A DNA stretch of 64,000 bases from Sipunculus nudus. Its lineage: Eukaryota; Annelida; Sipuncula; Golfingiida; Sipunculidae. This document shows positions 24,714 through 38,172 of this stretch, piece by piece. The notes under the pieces were generated by a model. The model made no database searches. It saw nothing but the letters and a program-made list of their open reading frames with translations, and was not told where the DNA came from. The position numbers and the translations under genes were made by a program. The stretch lies in assembly GCA_026874595.1 (NCBI GenBank), contig CM049318.1:55691250-55755249 (forward strand). Reading direction: 5' to 3'. Position 1 is the first letter of the stretch; each line of letters opens with the position of its first letter.

Positions 24714-25930
24714 GGTGGCGCCACCTGTATTTTTTACTTTAATTAATTTTTTTTTCTATTTTTTACGATAAAATGATAACAATCATGTCAGTTTCTCAGC
24801 TGTGATTACATATCGATTCCCAAAACCTGGTGTGTTTATTGATCACAAGTGGATTCCCTATAGTAATCACCCCGTCTGTCTGTCTGTTTTTCTGTCTGTT
24901 CATCCGTCCATCCACACAAATTTGTTTCCAGATGATAACTCCAGATTGGAATGACACATGGATTTCAAACTTGACTTGCATAATGCCAACCACTAAAGCA
25001 AGAACCTATATGATTTTGGGGTCACAAGGTCAAATGTCAAAGTCATAGGATTAATTTAATAAGATTATGGCTGCATTATGAGCCAAGCTTTTCATCCAAA
25101 ACTTTCCATCCTGCGCATTTTGCTGACAGGCCAGTATGGGCAGAGCATAAATGAATTTTGGGTCACAAGGTCAAAGTTCAAGGTCACGGGCCATCTGTTC
25201 ACCAATTAGTTTTCAGATGGTAACTCCAATTTAGTTTGACATAGTGGTTTAAACCTTAACTTATATATGGCTCGCCACATCACTAAAAACCGTGTTGATT
25301 TTTGGGTCCAACGGTCAAAGGTCAAGGTCGCAGGAACTATTTCTTGAAAATAATGCATATGCATTTGAATCAAACTTCATCGCAAACCTTCCATCTTCAA
25401 GACATTGCTAACCTACCAATAGATAGGGGAAGATTCTGTTCGATTTTGGGGTCAAAGTTCAAGGTCACAGGGCCCAGCCATTCACTAATTAATTTATGGA
25501 TGATAATTCAGCTTTGGATTGATAGATTGGCTTCAACCTTGATTTATTAATGACCCATTACTTAAATAAATTCTTTTTGACATTCAGGGTCCAAAGATCA
25601 AAGTTGAAGGTCACAGGAGCCACATCTTTAAAAAGAATATGGATGCACTGTAAATCAAAGTTTTCATCCCAAACTTTCCATCTTTCAAACATGGCTTACT
25701 TGCCCAAAGTGAGGAAATCTGTAGATTTTTAGGTTACCTATTCAGAGGTCAAAGTCACTTTTTTGAAAGATTGTTACAATAAACTAAATGCTGCAAGTTC
25801 AAGGATAATAAGTTCTAAAATTTTTTTGGTCACAAGGTCATTGGTGAAGCACATGACTGTCATTCTAAATAGTTTCTATTAAATATTCTTATAGACAAAT
25901 TCAGCTGAGCGTCGAGACCAATGGGTCCCT
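24714..25930 (+). repeat. Array of ~145-bp degenerate repeats, unit 2
   Basis: Duplicate of 7284-8498 with scattered substitutions and the same phase and end. The short open frames inside are non-coding. Confidence 0.7.
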
Positions 25931-26333
25931 AGATAATACCCCATTTTGTACACAAGCCTGGTTGTGCAACCTACAGTCGTTTTCATATACCATAGATCCA
26001 TCATTGACGAGACAAGTGGTGCAAACTATTTTTTTTTTTTCGTAGAATATGTTTTCTTCTCCGGTTGGTTTGAAGTATTCACCTGAAAGTTTGCATGTCC
26101 ATAGATCTTGGAATGATTTATCTTGTATACAAGACTGCTTGGGCCACCTACAATCAACTTTATCTTGTATCCACCTGTTTTTCGTGAAAAGTGCACATAT
26201 TTGAGGATTTTATTGGCATCTCTGATGCCACAAATTTGGATTCATGTAATGTCAGGAACATTCAATGTCTTATTTTAGTCATGCCTCTATGATTTGGCAT
26301 ATACATGGAGACGCTTGTTGACTGCCCGTTTTT

Positions 26334-28740
26334 AGCTCAGCTGACTTTCAGTCATGCTGTGGTATAGCGATGGGTCTTTGTCCGTCGTCCTTCTGTCTGT
26401 CCGTCCGGCCGTTAGCAGGAGTACAAGGCGTAACCGTAAGGGCTATGATCATGAACCCTATGTAGTCTTAGAGGTTCTAAAAAGATCCCCTTGAAAACCT
26501 GAAATTAGGTCATTGAGACCTATATTCTCCGAGTTACGGGGTGTGTTTCACCCCAAAAATTTCCTATAGCTAAAATTATCATCCCACACCTTCCATCTGT
26601 CACATACGGCTCACCACCAACATTGGAAGAATCATAATTATTTTGAGGTCACAAGGTCAAAGGTCAAGGCCACAGGACCCAATTCTTTAAAAAGCTCGAA
26701 GATACATTTAATGCCAAACCTTTCATCCTAAACCTTGAATCATTCACATATGGCTCACCTACTAAGTGGAAGAAGAATCTTATAGGTTTTGAGTCGCAAG
26801 GTCAAGGTCACAGGGTCCACTTCTTTAAAAAGGTTGTTGACACATTTCAAGCTAGACCTATCATTCCAAACCTAGCATTGACATCGCTTCTCTGCCAACA
26901 GGAGAAAAGACCTGTTGATTTTGAGGTCAAAGGTTAAGTTAACTCACTGACTTCTTGCGTTGAGTCATTTTTAGGCAAACTTTTCAACCTGTATCTTACA
27001 TCTGTCTTAAATGGCCTACCAATATGGGAAGAACCCGATTGATGTTGAGTTCAAAAGGTCAGAGGTCAAGGTCACAGTACTTTATTGTCCCAAATGCTTT
27101 TAAATATATTTCAAGCTGAACTTGGTATCCCAAACCTCGTCTTTCACATGTGCCCCCTCTATGCACCACTCATTTTGATTCATACTTCATATTTATGGGT
27201 CTTTTTACTTTAAGAAATAAATAATTGGTTTTAGGGTCAGCTGGTCAGGAGGTTAAAGGTTGGAGGTCAAAATTATTCACACATTGGTTGCCAAGTGATT
27301 AATCCAGTTTTAAGTGGTCAGTAGTTTAAGTGGTTTGTAGTTACCCATCACTGTAAAAAGGATGCTATTGATATGTGGGCAAAAGGCCAAGGTCATAGGC
27401 CAGGGATTTTCCCAATTAAAACTTACTTTGTAGATCATCTATATTTTTCTTGTATATACCATTGCACTCCAACTAGTACATCTTACTGTGTGGCCGTAAT
27501 TGTGAGCGACACTTGTGATATATGATTCCCTTTGTATCAGCCCTTGAAAGATAAGAACATCGTCAGTGCATAACAAAAACACTGTTGCCCGAGGTAGGTT
27601 TAAGACTTAGAGTATTGTATAATGGTTTAGCTACTGATTTATAAGATGATGGGAACATTTTGCAGTTTATTTTATGGAATCATAGCAATAAACTTAGTTT
27701 CCCAGATATCTAAATATTTTTTTATATAAATCATCAGATAAACCAGCAAGTGTTTGTTCTGATAATATGTGGGTCTGTACCTGGATTTAGGATGGCTTTA
27801 TTTGTTTTACAAGAGTTTTAGTAATGCTTCCTGCATTTCTTTTCTTTGAGGTTTTGCAGTTTACCTACCCTGCTGATCCGACTAAAAAAGCAAGGCGATA
27901 ATTAGAAAAAAAAGGTCTTAAACCTTTTTCATTTGCATGTCGAAAGATATGATATAAGAGCTCTCCAACCTTATCATGTCTTTTGGATTGTTTTTGACAT
28001 TCATTAATGTAACATTCTTTTGAGAAATTATCACAAGTTTGGTCTCTTATTGGGGGATATGTGATATCAAATATCAGGCTTGTCAGAAATCCAATATGTC
28101 TGCTAGGTAGCCACCTTAGAAATCCTTTTGTCAGTGCAGTTTCTGTGATTTTTTGTTAATATATGGTCCCTGTTAGAGGATGTTTGTTGTCGGATTTCAG
28201 ACTTGACAGAAATCTAAATGTGGCCACCAGGTAGCCATTTGAATTCCTATTGAACATATTCTCTCAAGAACTGTTAAAATGAATGCTGTGGGACATAAAT
28301 TAATGTAATCTAGCAAAGGATTGGGTCAAAGGTTTCTTTACAACTATGACCATCTTTTATGAAAGTTGGTTTGTATTGCATTAAAATTCACACAAAAACA
28401 TCCGTTTCTCAATAATTCTTAAATGGATTTTAATTTTTTTTTGCTATATATGTTGTCCTTATATTTGGCCTTTGTGGTGTTCTTATTTAGACTGATGGGT
28501 ATCAATTAAGCTATGGGATCAGTTCCTGTTAGCACAACAAGCATACATTTTGCTTCAGACCATTAAGTCATCGTGTTATAACTAGATATATTTGATCAAT
28601 ATTTCTGTTATCATAGAAAATTTTCAACATAATTGGCAAATAGGTTCTTCAGAATTTTGACTGCAAGTTGTGAATCTTAGCCCATGATGTTGCAGGTCAT
28701 GCTTGGCAGCTGAGCGTCATGATCCATGGGTCACTTGTTT
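26334..28740 (+). mobile_element. H3 element with ~140-bp core repeats, unit 2
   Basis: Duplicate of 8899-11307. It starts AGCTCAGCTGA and keeps the same 3' terminus (about 28706-28740). Confidence 0.65.
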
Positions 28741-30641
28741 CTAAATATTCCCATAATCAGGAGGGGGACAAACTAGATCCGTTCCATACGTCAAATTTCC
28801 CTTGTTATTATTATTATTATTAAAGCTTCGTGCCAACAGTCATAAATGCTTACAACAACCTTTAATCTTGTAAAGTTAAATATAAACACTCACCCTCTAG
28901 ACGACACTGTACAAGATGTGGACTTGGCTAATCCTCGTTGTGACTGGTAGCCGAGAGCAGCCAGAGAATATGTCGGGACACGGCAGTGTTTAAATGCTTT
29001 ATTCTGAAGCCGATTCAATCTACAAATTAACAAATATTAGTTTACTCTGTTTAAAGTTAAATCTAAAAGCATATAAGTATGGACATGGATAAATGAACTT
29101 CCTATGAATGTAACATTTATAAGGTATATAAATGACTCAATATGTATGAAACAATTCATATGAATCATGCTCCTGATATGACAGAACAAGTTCAAATTAT
29201 GAAAAAATACTTACTGATCATAAAATGACGTACTGACTTAATAAGAGGTCTATGTTGCTTTATGTTTGCTTTTCTATACTGAACTGTTACTTCAACCTAA
29301 TAATGAAACCTTTACAGATTTAGTATAAATACTAGTTACTCGCAGCAGTAAATAAGCAAACATCACATTTAAATCATTATTTCTAGATAACACAAACATA
29401 TGGAGTCATCATTAAGATACTCCTACACAGCAACACAGCCATGCATGGATGACTTTGTCCTGTTATGAGGGCTAAGCTCAGGTCATGTAATTGGTGACAT
29501 ACTGTAGCCAAGACTATCTAACAACACCGAAAAAATTATCCGAGCATGTCCGTACATTGGAACAAGCACTGTAACACATGTATTAGGTATATACACGAAC
29601 TTTATCTGTTCCAAAAACACTACAAAATGAAGAAATGCTAATGACTCCAGTATTTAGACTACTTAATGAACCTTTTACATAATTATCAGTTGATAAATGA
29701 AAGTAAATGTGTGATTACTTTTGACATTTCGGCATATTGTCGAGCAACATGCTTCTCGCCTTACGGGTTCAGGCTGATCTGATCACCAAAAAATGCACGA
29801 ACTGTTTCATTAGTCTTAGCTGAAAAGCTTGATATTTAAGCACGTATTTTTATTAAAACGAATATATACATTTGACGCTTCAACTTGAAATAAGTGAAAG
29901 TATTTGGTATATAGGTTGTTTTTCCGTAGCTGGTAGAGTAAATATGTGAACCTCTCGGGTTACAACTGTATCTCCAAAATGGTTATTGACATTCCTGTTT
30001 GTCTACCAAGCGGCAGACCTATAAATGACAATTTAAAACGTAACAATCTTTTAGATGCATTTCATTGGCACATGAAATGATGCACAAATTTCTGTAACAG
30101 ACCCAGTGATTAACCAACCTGTCCGATGCTCACAGTGGTCCTTAGGACACCGATTAGAGGCACCAGTGTCTTTCGTTAAATGTATCGCGGCTGACCTGCA
30201 AAATGAACTATCAAAGACAAGAACGGGGGCTTTTAATGAGTGCGTGTGAAGATGATTTTGCAATACCGTTCAGATTGGTACTAAATTCTATTCCAATATA
30301 TATCCAATTTAATTCAAATTTACCCCGGGCTTGCATAGCCGGGATTGTACTATAAAACATACTGTAAAAATATAATGTTACAGAGTTCAAACCTTTCTGC
30401 ATACATACAGTGTCATCCTTTCGTGCATCTGCTGTAATGATCATCAGCATGTTGTTTTCTGTAAAACGTCGGGATTTATGCGTGTCAATCAGGTGAGGAG
30501 GACGTTAGGGTTCCTTGCCATACATGCAGGATGATGTTCGTGCAAATAGGTCGCTTTCATATGTGCGGGTCCCTCATGCGGATAATCAGTTATTTAATCC
30601 TTCAGTCACATTTTCTGATAATTTGTAATTTTAGTTTATTA
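28741..30641. other. Unit-specific spacer, unit 2
   Basis: Duplicate of 11308-13182 with small indels, for example an extra stretch near 29957-29985 that the diverged copy at 56630 shares and unit 1 lacks. No gene recognised. Confidence 0.5.
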
Positions 30642-30647
30642 TTTTTA

Positions 30648-30997
30648 GCTCAGCTGACTAGAAGTCATCTGAGCTGTAGTAATGGTCCATTGTCTGTCTT
30701 CCGTCTGTCGTGCTGTCCGTCGGTCCGTTAGACTGGCACGTTTTGTAACCGTTAGACCTAAGAATCCGAAATTCGGCATTCTTTTAGAGGCCCCGAACAT
30801 CTCCTACCAAACCGAAAACCGGGTTGCTCCGACTTCGTTCCTATCAGAAATTAAGGAAAACCCTCAAATTTTCATTAAAACCTATTATCACACCACAGGA
30901 CTGCCTTATATCAAATGATTTTTCTTCTTAATATTATCCTACATATCTCCTACATGTTTCCTTTATTCTTGCCAGACAGTAAGACCGTATTGTGTAA
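30648..30997 (+). mobile_element. H3 element, 5' part, unit 2
   Basis: Starts with the AGCTCAGCTGACTAG hairpin and matches 13187-13455 joined to 15317-15393, with no nested H3. It is then interrupted by the H1 insertion at 30998 and resumes at 32600-32962. Confidence 0.75.
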
Positions 30998-32599
30998 TTG
31001 TATCCGCCAAAACGAAGTTTTGCGGATACTATGTTTTTGACCGGGTTCCGCCGCCGCCGCCGCCGCCGCCGCGTTCGTTTCCGGAGAACTCCTCTGAGAC
31101 TACTGGACAGATTTTTCCGAAACTTACACAAATTATCGGGTCACATGTGAACTGGTGCCTAACCAAGTGATCTTGACCTCTGACCTTTCGTCTCTGCCCA
31201 GCGTCCGTTTGTGCGTCTGTTTCCACACATAAACCCATATATCTCGGGAACCGTTTGACCGATCCGGAAAAAAATTTTACACAAATGTAGCCCTGGGAAA
31301 GCTTTATAACATACACAACAAAAGGTGGCGCCACCTGCAACCATGTTTGCACAGTGTCCATCTTTTCATCTGCCTGGGGTTAAAATCTCTCATATCTCTG
31401 CAGTGATTTGACTAATTCACCTAAAATTCGGCATGCATATACATCCTAGATAGCTCTCTCGATTTTGTGACAGGTGGCGCCACCTACATTCACGTTAACG
31501 CTCCACACATAATCCCATATATCTCGGGAACCATTTGACCGATCCGGAAAAAAATTTTACACAAATGTAGCCCTGGGATAGCTTTATAACATACACAACA
31601 AAAGGTGGCGCCACCTGCAACCATGTTTGCACAGTGTCCATCTGTTCATCTGCCTGGGGTTATATCACTCATATCTCTGCAGTGGTTTGACTAATTCACC
31701 TAAAATTCGGCATGCATATACATCCTAGATAGCTTTCTCGATTTTGTGACAGGTGGCGCCACCTACATTCACGTTAACGCTCCACACATAATCCCATATA
31801 TCTCGGGAACCGTTTGACCGATCCGGAAAAAAATTTTACACAAATGTAGCCCTGGGATAGCTTTATAATATACACAACAAAAGGTGGCGCAACCTGCAAC
31901 CATGTTTGCACAGTGTCCATTTGTTCATCTGCCTGGGGTTAAAATCACTCATATCTCTGCAGTGGTTTGACTAATTCACTTAAAAATCAGCATGCATATA
32001 CATCCTAGATAGCTTTCTTGATTTAATGACAGGTGGCGCCACCTACATTCACGTTAACACTCCACACATAAATCCATATATCTCAGGAACCGTTTGACCG
32101 ATCCGGAAAAATTTTTTTACACAAATGTAGCCCTGGGATAGCTTTATAACATACACAACAAAAGGTGGCGCCACCTGCAACCATGTTTGCACAGTGTCCA
32201 TTTGTTAATCTGCCTGGGGTTAAAATCACTCATATCTCTGCAGTGGTTTGACTAATTCACCTAAAATTCGGCATGTGTATACATCCTAGATAGCTTTCTT
32301 GATTTTATGACAGGTGGCGCCACCTACATTCAAGTTTATGCTGCAGACATCCAAGCTCATATCTTGGGAACCGTTTGACCAATCAGGAAAAAAATTTTAC
32401 ACAAATGTAGCCCTTGGATAGTTTCTCGTTCAAATAACAGGTGGCGCCACCTACAGTCATGTTTATGTGGCAGAGATCCATTCTAATATTTAACACGTAA
32501 CTCTATATCCCCTTGCCACTCAATCAATGCCTTACTTCACCCGTCCTTCTCTGATTTTGGCGGATACACGTAGTCGCTTGTCGACTACCCGTATTCTAG
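30998..32599 (+). mobile_element. H1 element with ~280-bp tandem core (HINE/Helitron-like), filled site
   Basis: The 5' hairpin is GTATCCGCCAAAAC-GAA-GTTTTGCGGATAC (31000-31029). The 3' subterminal repeat TTTTGGCGGATAC (32555-32567) is the exact reverse complement of the first 13 bases. The terminal hairpin GTAGTCG-CTTGT-CGACTAC (32570-32588) is followed by CCGTATTCTAG|T. Unit 1 (15384-15405) and the diverged copy (59793-59815) read TGTGTAATTTCTTGAAG with no insertion, so the target is AA|TTT to within two ambiguous Ts. No coding capacity. It matches the Helentron/HINE and bivalve 'pearl' layout from family knowledge. Confidence 0.85.
31222..32470 (+). repeat. 280-bp tandem repeat in the H1 core, ~4.4 copies
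   Basis: Copies are phased at about 31231, 31511, 31790, 32070 and 32351 (spacing 279-281). Each full copy has two AGGTGGCGCCACCT palindromes, about 148 and 132 bases apart, and the phrase GACCGATCCGGAAAAA. The copies are only a few percent different, so the array is recent or homogenised. Confidence 0.9.
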
Positions 32600-32962
32600 T
32601 TTCTTGAAGTTATGGGCCAAAATATAATGAATTTTGTAAAAAATCAGGAAAGATATTTACTCACTTAACATGATATTTATTGAAGCTATAAACGTATATA
32701 CAGACTTTGCTTTCCGGTATATAACTTTGTGTAATCATGATTCAATTGTATACCCAAAATTAGATATGGATTTTGTAATTTTCAAGTTATTAGCATAAAA
32801 ATGAGATCAGTACCTTTAATTTTTCCCAATTGGGATCAGGTCACGTTTTTTTACTGTAAGTACTGTTGATTTAATTTCCACAGTATATAAACATAAGTAT
32901 TTATTCTATTTAAATCTGCAATTTGATAATAAAAGCTTAAAAATAGGCTAGTTTTTAATTTT
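32600..32962 (+). repeat. H3 interior resuming after the H1 insertion
   Basis: Matches 15394-15753 of unit 1 and 59806-60150 of the diverged copy, then joins TTTAAAGGCTC of unit 3 directly. This joint is the empty H2 target site. Confidence 0.75.
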
Positions 32963-33350
32963 TTTAAAGGCTCATATTGTATTAACTTGCCTTGTCCAGA
33001 TTCTGGCAGGCCACTGGAGGTCAGCTTTGCCAGGGTACCTGTTATGTAATGGGTCACCGGGGAGATCCCCTGCTGTAACGGGTGTACAGATGTTCTCATA
33101 TCAACCCCCCCCAGACCCATTGGAAATGAAAAGTGAATAAAACTTTGTTTGTCCTGTATGTATATGCAAAGGTGTTGTTATTGCCACCATCCCCCCCCCC
33201 CCCTCCCCGCCATTGAGTCTATATTGAAAATGTGTAAAATTTATTAAATTAAAAAACAAAATAGTATTAGAAAAACATCATGATCTAATTTAAACATATT
33301 CGTGTCTCAGGAGAATGGGACATAAAGTGATCAGCTCTGTCATTCTAGGC

Positions 33351-35619
33351 CCTAAGATAAGGAGAAATTCAGAGGAGACCTAGATGAAAAACTAAGGTCT
33401 GAAAATAGATAAGGTCTATAAATACTTAACTGGGTATGAGGTAAGATCAAGGTGATTTGAAAAGACTACTTGCTTAGTGGATGTGATATTTTTGGCTATA
33501 GAGCGGGTACATTGTTTATTAAGGTGTGTAGCTGTCTCTAGTTTAGGCCCGTCCTTCTAATAGCAAACAGCCTTTCGAGCATTAATCCTACTCTACTTTC
33601 GTTGACTGATATGCTCTATGTGTGGGCGCCATGTGGCCTTTTTTTTGTAAAAAAATAACACCCAAGAATCTGGCGGCGGCGGAATCTTTTAAATTCTCCC
33701 CTATCAATTATAAGGGTTCAAAATATTTTGGTTTGTACGCTTTACTAAACAAAACCGTTTGTGTTTCTGTTGGATTTTGTTTGATTCTCAAGGTGTGGCA
33801 CCAGTTGCTAATGCGGTCGAGCTTGGCTTGGACTGCGTTGCGTAAATAGCAAACGTTTGAACAAGAGGCCCAGACGGCTATGTCGTCAGCGTATTATGAA
33901 ACGCTGACCATTTGTCCCGTCTTTAGAAGGTCGTTAACATACATAATAAAGAGTTAAGGGCTCAGCACTGAGCCCTGGGGAGTCCCAGCTTCAAGCCTAA
34001 TCTCCTAAGATTATGTACCTTTATGATTAACCTTAAGGAATCTATCTGTAAGGAATGAGAAGATTACCAGCTTATGTGGCAGATGGGATCTCACAACTTT
34101 AATGCGGAGACCGCCAGACCATACTACATCAAAGGCCTTTTTCACGTCGAGAAATGTGGGATTATGGATTAATGCCCCTTTCCATTAAATCGGAAAATAT
34201 TCCCATGAAATGCACAGTAGGTTTGCAATTCCCCCAAGACAGGGTCTGGCATTTCTGTAGCATTTTGTGAGTTTGTCCAGACCAGCAGCCGATATGCCTT
34301 TGGATTTGGCAAGAGCTTACTGCTGCGTTGTCGTCACCGTCTTCCGTGGTCGGGTTTTCTAGATGATAAAACAATGTTTTATTTTTATCAATTATTTGTT
34401 TAGCTGTGTTTAAAAATTCATTCTTGAAGTCAGGGTAATTCGGGATGTGGTGTTTTTGCAAATAGATCTGCACGAGAATATGTTGAGCAGCAGCCGTGCC
34501 GTCAGGGCGTATTAGGGGTTTAGCCTGACCTGTATTTGGGTTTAATTTAGAGTTATACAAACATTTGAATTGTTTCAAGAATTCACCTATGTTTGTTTTA
34601 TGATCTAGACTGTTAATATAATCTGACCATTGAGATCGTTGTTTCGTTAAGATAGCTCGGTCTTCTAACCTATTTACTCTATTAAACAAAGCTTAGGCTT
34701 CCGTGGTACGCGTGCGTTGTTGGTAGCGCCTGACTAGTCGCCTTAAGGCTACCACCTTTTTCATTTCTTTGGTGAAGTTCCACCAGTTTCTTTTTTTTAA
34801 CTTCTCTCTCTGAAGCGACGACATTGACGACCAGAATGATACTTCGTGTTATGTATGTTGCGTTTCAATCTAACTGTAAATATGTGATTACGTCCAATTT
34901 AGAAGGATTTGACATAATTTATAGCCTCACCTGGTGTCAGTTTAGTTTCAGATATTTAAGCTATATCGATTTTATTTTTATCTAGATATTTTAATAATTC
35001 AAGTTTACCCGCGTTTAAGCAGTTGGTGTTTACTGTGCAATATTAATACTAATGAACATATTCACACTATTTTTCAGGGTGTTTTGATAGTTCCTGTTCA
35101 GACTAAGGTTGGCCAGTGGTCATCACTGGCCAATGCTTCCAACCTGTTAATATCCGATCGAATGGCTGTGTGGTCGACCTTCTTGCGGAAATACCTCCAG
35201 ACCAATCCAGCAGCTGTCTCGCAGATCTGATGAAGTTGAACACCGGGGTTGAAGTTGTACACAAGATCGGTGAAGAGCAACAAGGTGTTCAAGTCAAAAT
35301 GTGCTTTTTGTCGGAGTAGTCGAGAGTTTCGGCAGTGTCCGAGCGTTCGTCTGTGGGACTGGTGCAAGCTGCACATGTACCTGCTTTGCCATATTGGCTG
35401 TGCTGGTGCTGGTTTGTGCTCTCTTGTGTAAACTTTTGATTTACCTCTTGAATTGCAGGGCAACTGCGATATGATGCGATAGGTGCATTTGAACAATTTG
35501 CGCATCTCGCGTGGGCTTTGTTCATGGAACAAGCACATATTCCTCCCACAGGTTCTTTGTGGAGAATTGGTCCCGGTACCTCGGCGAAGACGGGGCAATA
35601 TAGTCCTTAGGACTTTCAT
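33351..35619 (-). mobile_element. Degenerate LINE, unit 3 copy
   Basis: Duplicate of the LINE at 778-3043. The linker keeps the sequence WSDYINSLDHKTNIGEFLKQ (34162-34689 frame), including the short stretch that unit 1 has lost. It is very close to unit 1 through the ORF1 end (35098-35619). Confidence 0.85.
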
Positions 35620-38172
35620 GTTGCGCTACAATGTCTAAAAATTATTTATTTTCAACAGTAAACAACACTAGTGATGTTCCGCAGATGGCATACGCATACG
35701 GGCCCCGCGAAAAAAACAAACTGCACGCGGGACCTGCGCGAGGACCGGGCGTATAGACTGGGAAAATGATAAAACAATAGTTGAACTTTTTTCCGCGCAA
35801 GAGGCTCGGGTATATTGAATGGCACTCTTGATCATCTTGCATGAAAACGTGTGAATGTATACGCCTTTTTAAAATGTAAATGAAGCAAGTTAAAAGTTTG
35901 AAGCCAGCGAAACAAATAATGTGCATATATATATACATGAATGATAAATATACTAAACATGTAAATATACCACCTACGCTAAATTCCCAGGAATTGAAAT
36001 TAATAAACAGCTTTGTCCGAGAGCACGTCTCTATTTTGCCATTCATTAGATTAACCATTTTTTGGCATCTGTTGACAGGATTAGTGGTCTCCACGTTAGT
36101 ATATTTTCAAGCACAAAGCGTACAGCACGGCTGGTTAGTACACATGTAACTGCAAAATCGATCTCTAACTGGCACAAGCAGGTGAAACTGAATATTTAGT
36201 TACAGTGAGCGCACGCTTTCAGGAGTCGCTGTAGAGATATAAAAGGGAGTGCTTTATTAACATCATCACATTACATGAAATGGCATTTGGAATAAAAGTG
36301 GCTTTTGACATTGACGCAAAGCATTTTAAACATGCATCATGTTTGTTATAGGTACATCCAGTTTTATGGTTGACGGGTCTAGTTAAGCCTCTGTGGATCA
36401 CCGTACTTAAGCACTGCTCGTGTAAAGACTTGGGTTACCCCTATTTTATTTCCGCCTACTAATCTGGCCTATTACCCCTGGAGGAAGGCTGAAGGTAATT
36501 CCAGGTTACACCGGGTTAAGTATGAACTGAAGTCTAGGTAACCCTGGGTTTAGTCTAAACTTAAATTAAGTATACTCGGGGTAGTCGGCATGTTTTAAAC
36601 ATTTTTATATGACATATTTCAGATGTGTTTGCTGGTTAAATCAATATTCCAGAGCGAAACTCCACCAAAGTTACAAATCACCTAATATCCAACAACAGTA
36701 CAAATCTTTGGCCAATAAAACAGCTTTCTCCCCAATAGACCTTATCCAGAACTCTCTGTAAGCTGACCATAGGCCTGCAGGTGGTACACACAGTGTCTAG
36801 TAGCCAGAGACTGTGAGGCACAGCAGTAGGCTGGAGATAGGGCTGTGTGTATAATCTAGGGTCCTTATTTCTTAGATTTATCTGTAAATAACCAAGGATT
36901 ATTAGAATTAAATACTGACAGATGGATAACAAGGCAGCTCCTGAAGCCACACATGGAAGCCCTGAGATTGATTAAAATCCGAAATTAAGATTACATGAGA
37001 AACAGATCAGACTTGATACATGTGCCAATCATCTCTTAAATAAAAACAAGACAGAGACAGTGTTTATATCATACCTTATTGTTAACTCAAATTTTTTATC
37101 TATCAATTAGGGTGTTATTTGGATGAATTACAGTATTTTGGAAAATATCAATTATATCTTTCAAGCATAATGACTTGGAATATTTGCCCAACACATATAG
37201 AGCTTTTATCACTGGATCGTGAACCACTAGTTGTAAAAGAATGGCAAACAATCAAGGGATTAAGAGAATTAGATAAGGCATAAGCATAAATTAAGATGAA
37301 AAGTAATAGTCCACATGATGAAGTACTTAATATTAATAAATTGTGTCACTAAGTCATAGTGAAAAATAAATTTAACATTTACTGAAGATTTCAACATTTA
37401 TGAAACAGCTTAGTTCTATTTCCTACTGATTGACAATAACCAAAAATATTAATTAGGACTATACACCAGTGATTACTTAGGGTCACATGATGGCAACAAA
37501 TGAAAAATATATTTCATATGTAAAATATTCAAATTAACTCAATTTCAGATGGGGTGGTTCCTTATGTGTTGGCTCCTCTCACCCTGAGGTTAGACCTCAC
37601 CCTATGGTTAAAGAAATATCTGGTTTATGTCAACCTGATTGGCATATTTAAAATATAAATTGTAATTTTAAAGAGGTTTCAACATGGTTTAGACAGGTTT
37701 TGTAGCTTAAGGGTCATTAGCCATGAAAACATGACTCACAGACCTTTATTTGAAAACAGACTGGGCATGTAGTTATCCTCTAGTTTGACCCGCTGCTTTT
37801 CCAACAAACAAAATCAATCTATCTGCTTAAAGATAATCCAGGAATTCTTTCCATCATTCTGTTGAAAAAAAAAGGAAAAAGAGGCCATTATACAGAATGT
37901 AGCTGGCTTTTATACATTGAGTAAATGCTATATAATATGACCAGGGGGTGCTGGAGCAAGCACTGTTTGTACACTAACAGGCAGGACTTGCGAGGTGGCC
38001 TTCATAAGTGGACAGTCCTAGATTAGATCTATTAAAGTCGTCTGAGCATTGCGCTGCTTAAATTATTTTTTATTCAACATATTACGAAAGTATAGCATTC
38101 AATAAGAATCCAGCTAAAGTTACAGCTTTACAAACGTCCAGAAGGACTGAGTGTTTGATAATATTTTTTTGA
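35620..38172. other. Spacer between LINE and GT31 copy, unit 3
   Basis: Duplicate of 3044-5593. It contains the switch point, between about 36530 and 36556, where unit 3 changes from unit 1-like to unit 2-like sequence. No gene recognised. Confidence 0.5.

Larger units (their letters stand above)
17901..32962. repeat. Segmental duplication, unit 2
   Basis: Direct duplicate of unit 1 over essentially its full length, with small indels. It includes the LINE fossil, the frameshifted GT31 copy and the same order of repeat arrays. It carries a private H1 insertion (30998-32599). Its right end runs straight into unit 3 without the H2 element that separates units 1 and 2. Confidence 0.9.

Noticed and set aside
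31222-32470. Regular repeats as a CRISPR-like array
   Set aside because: The repeat unit is 280 bp with no unique spacers, inside a eukaryotic transposon-like element.
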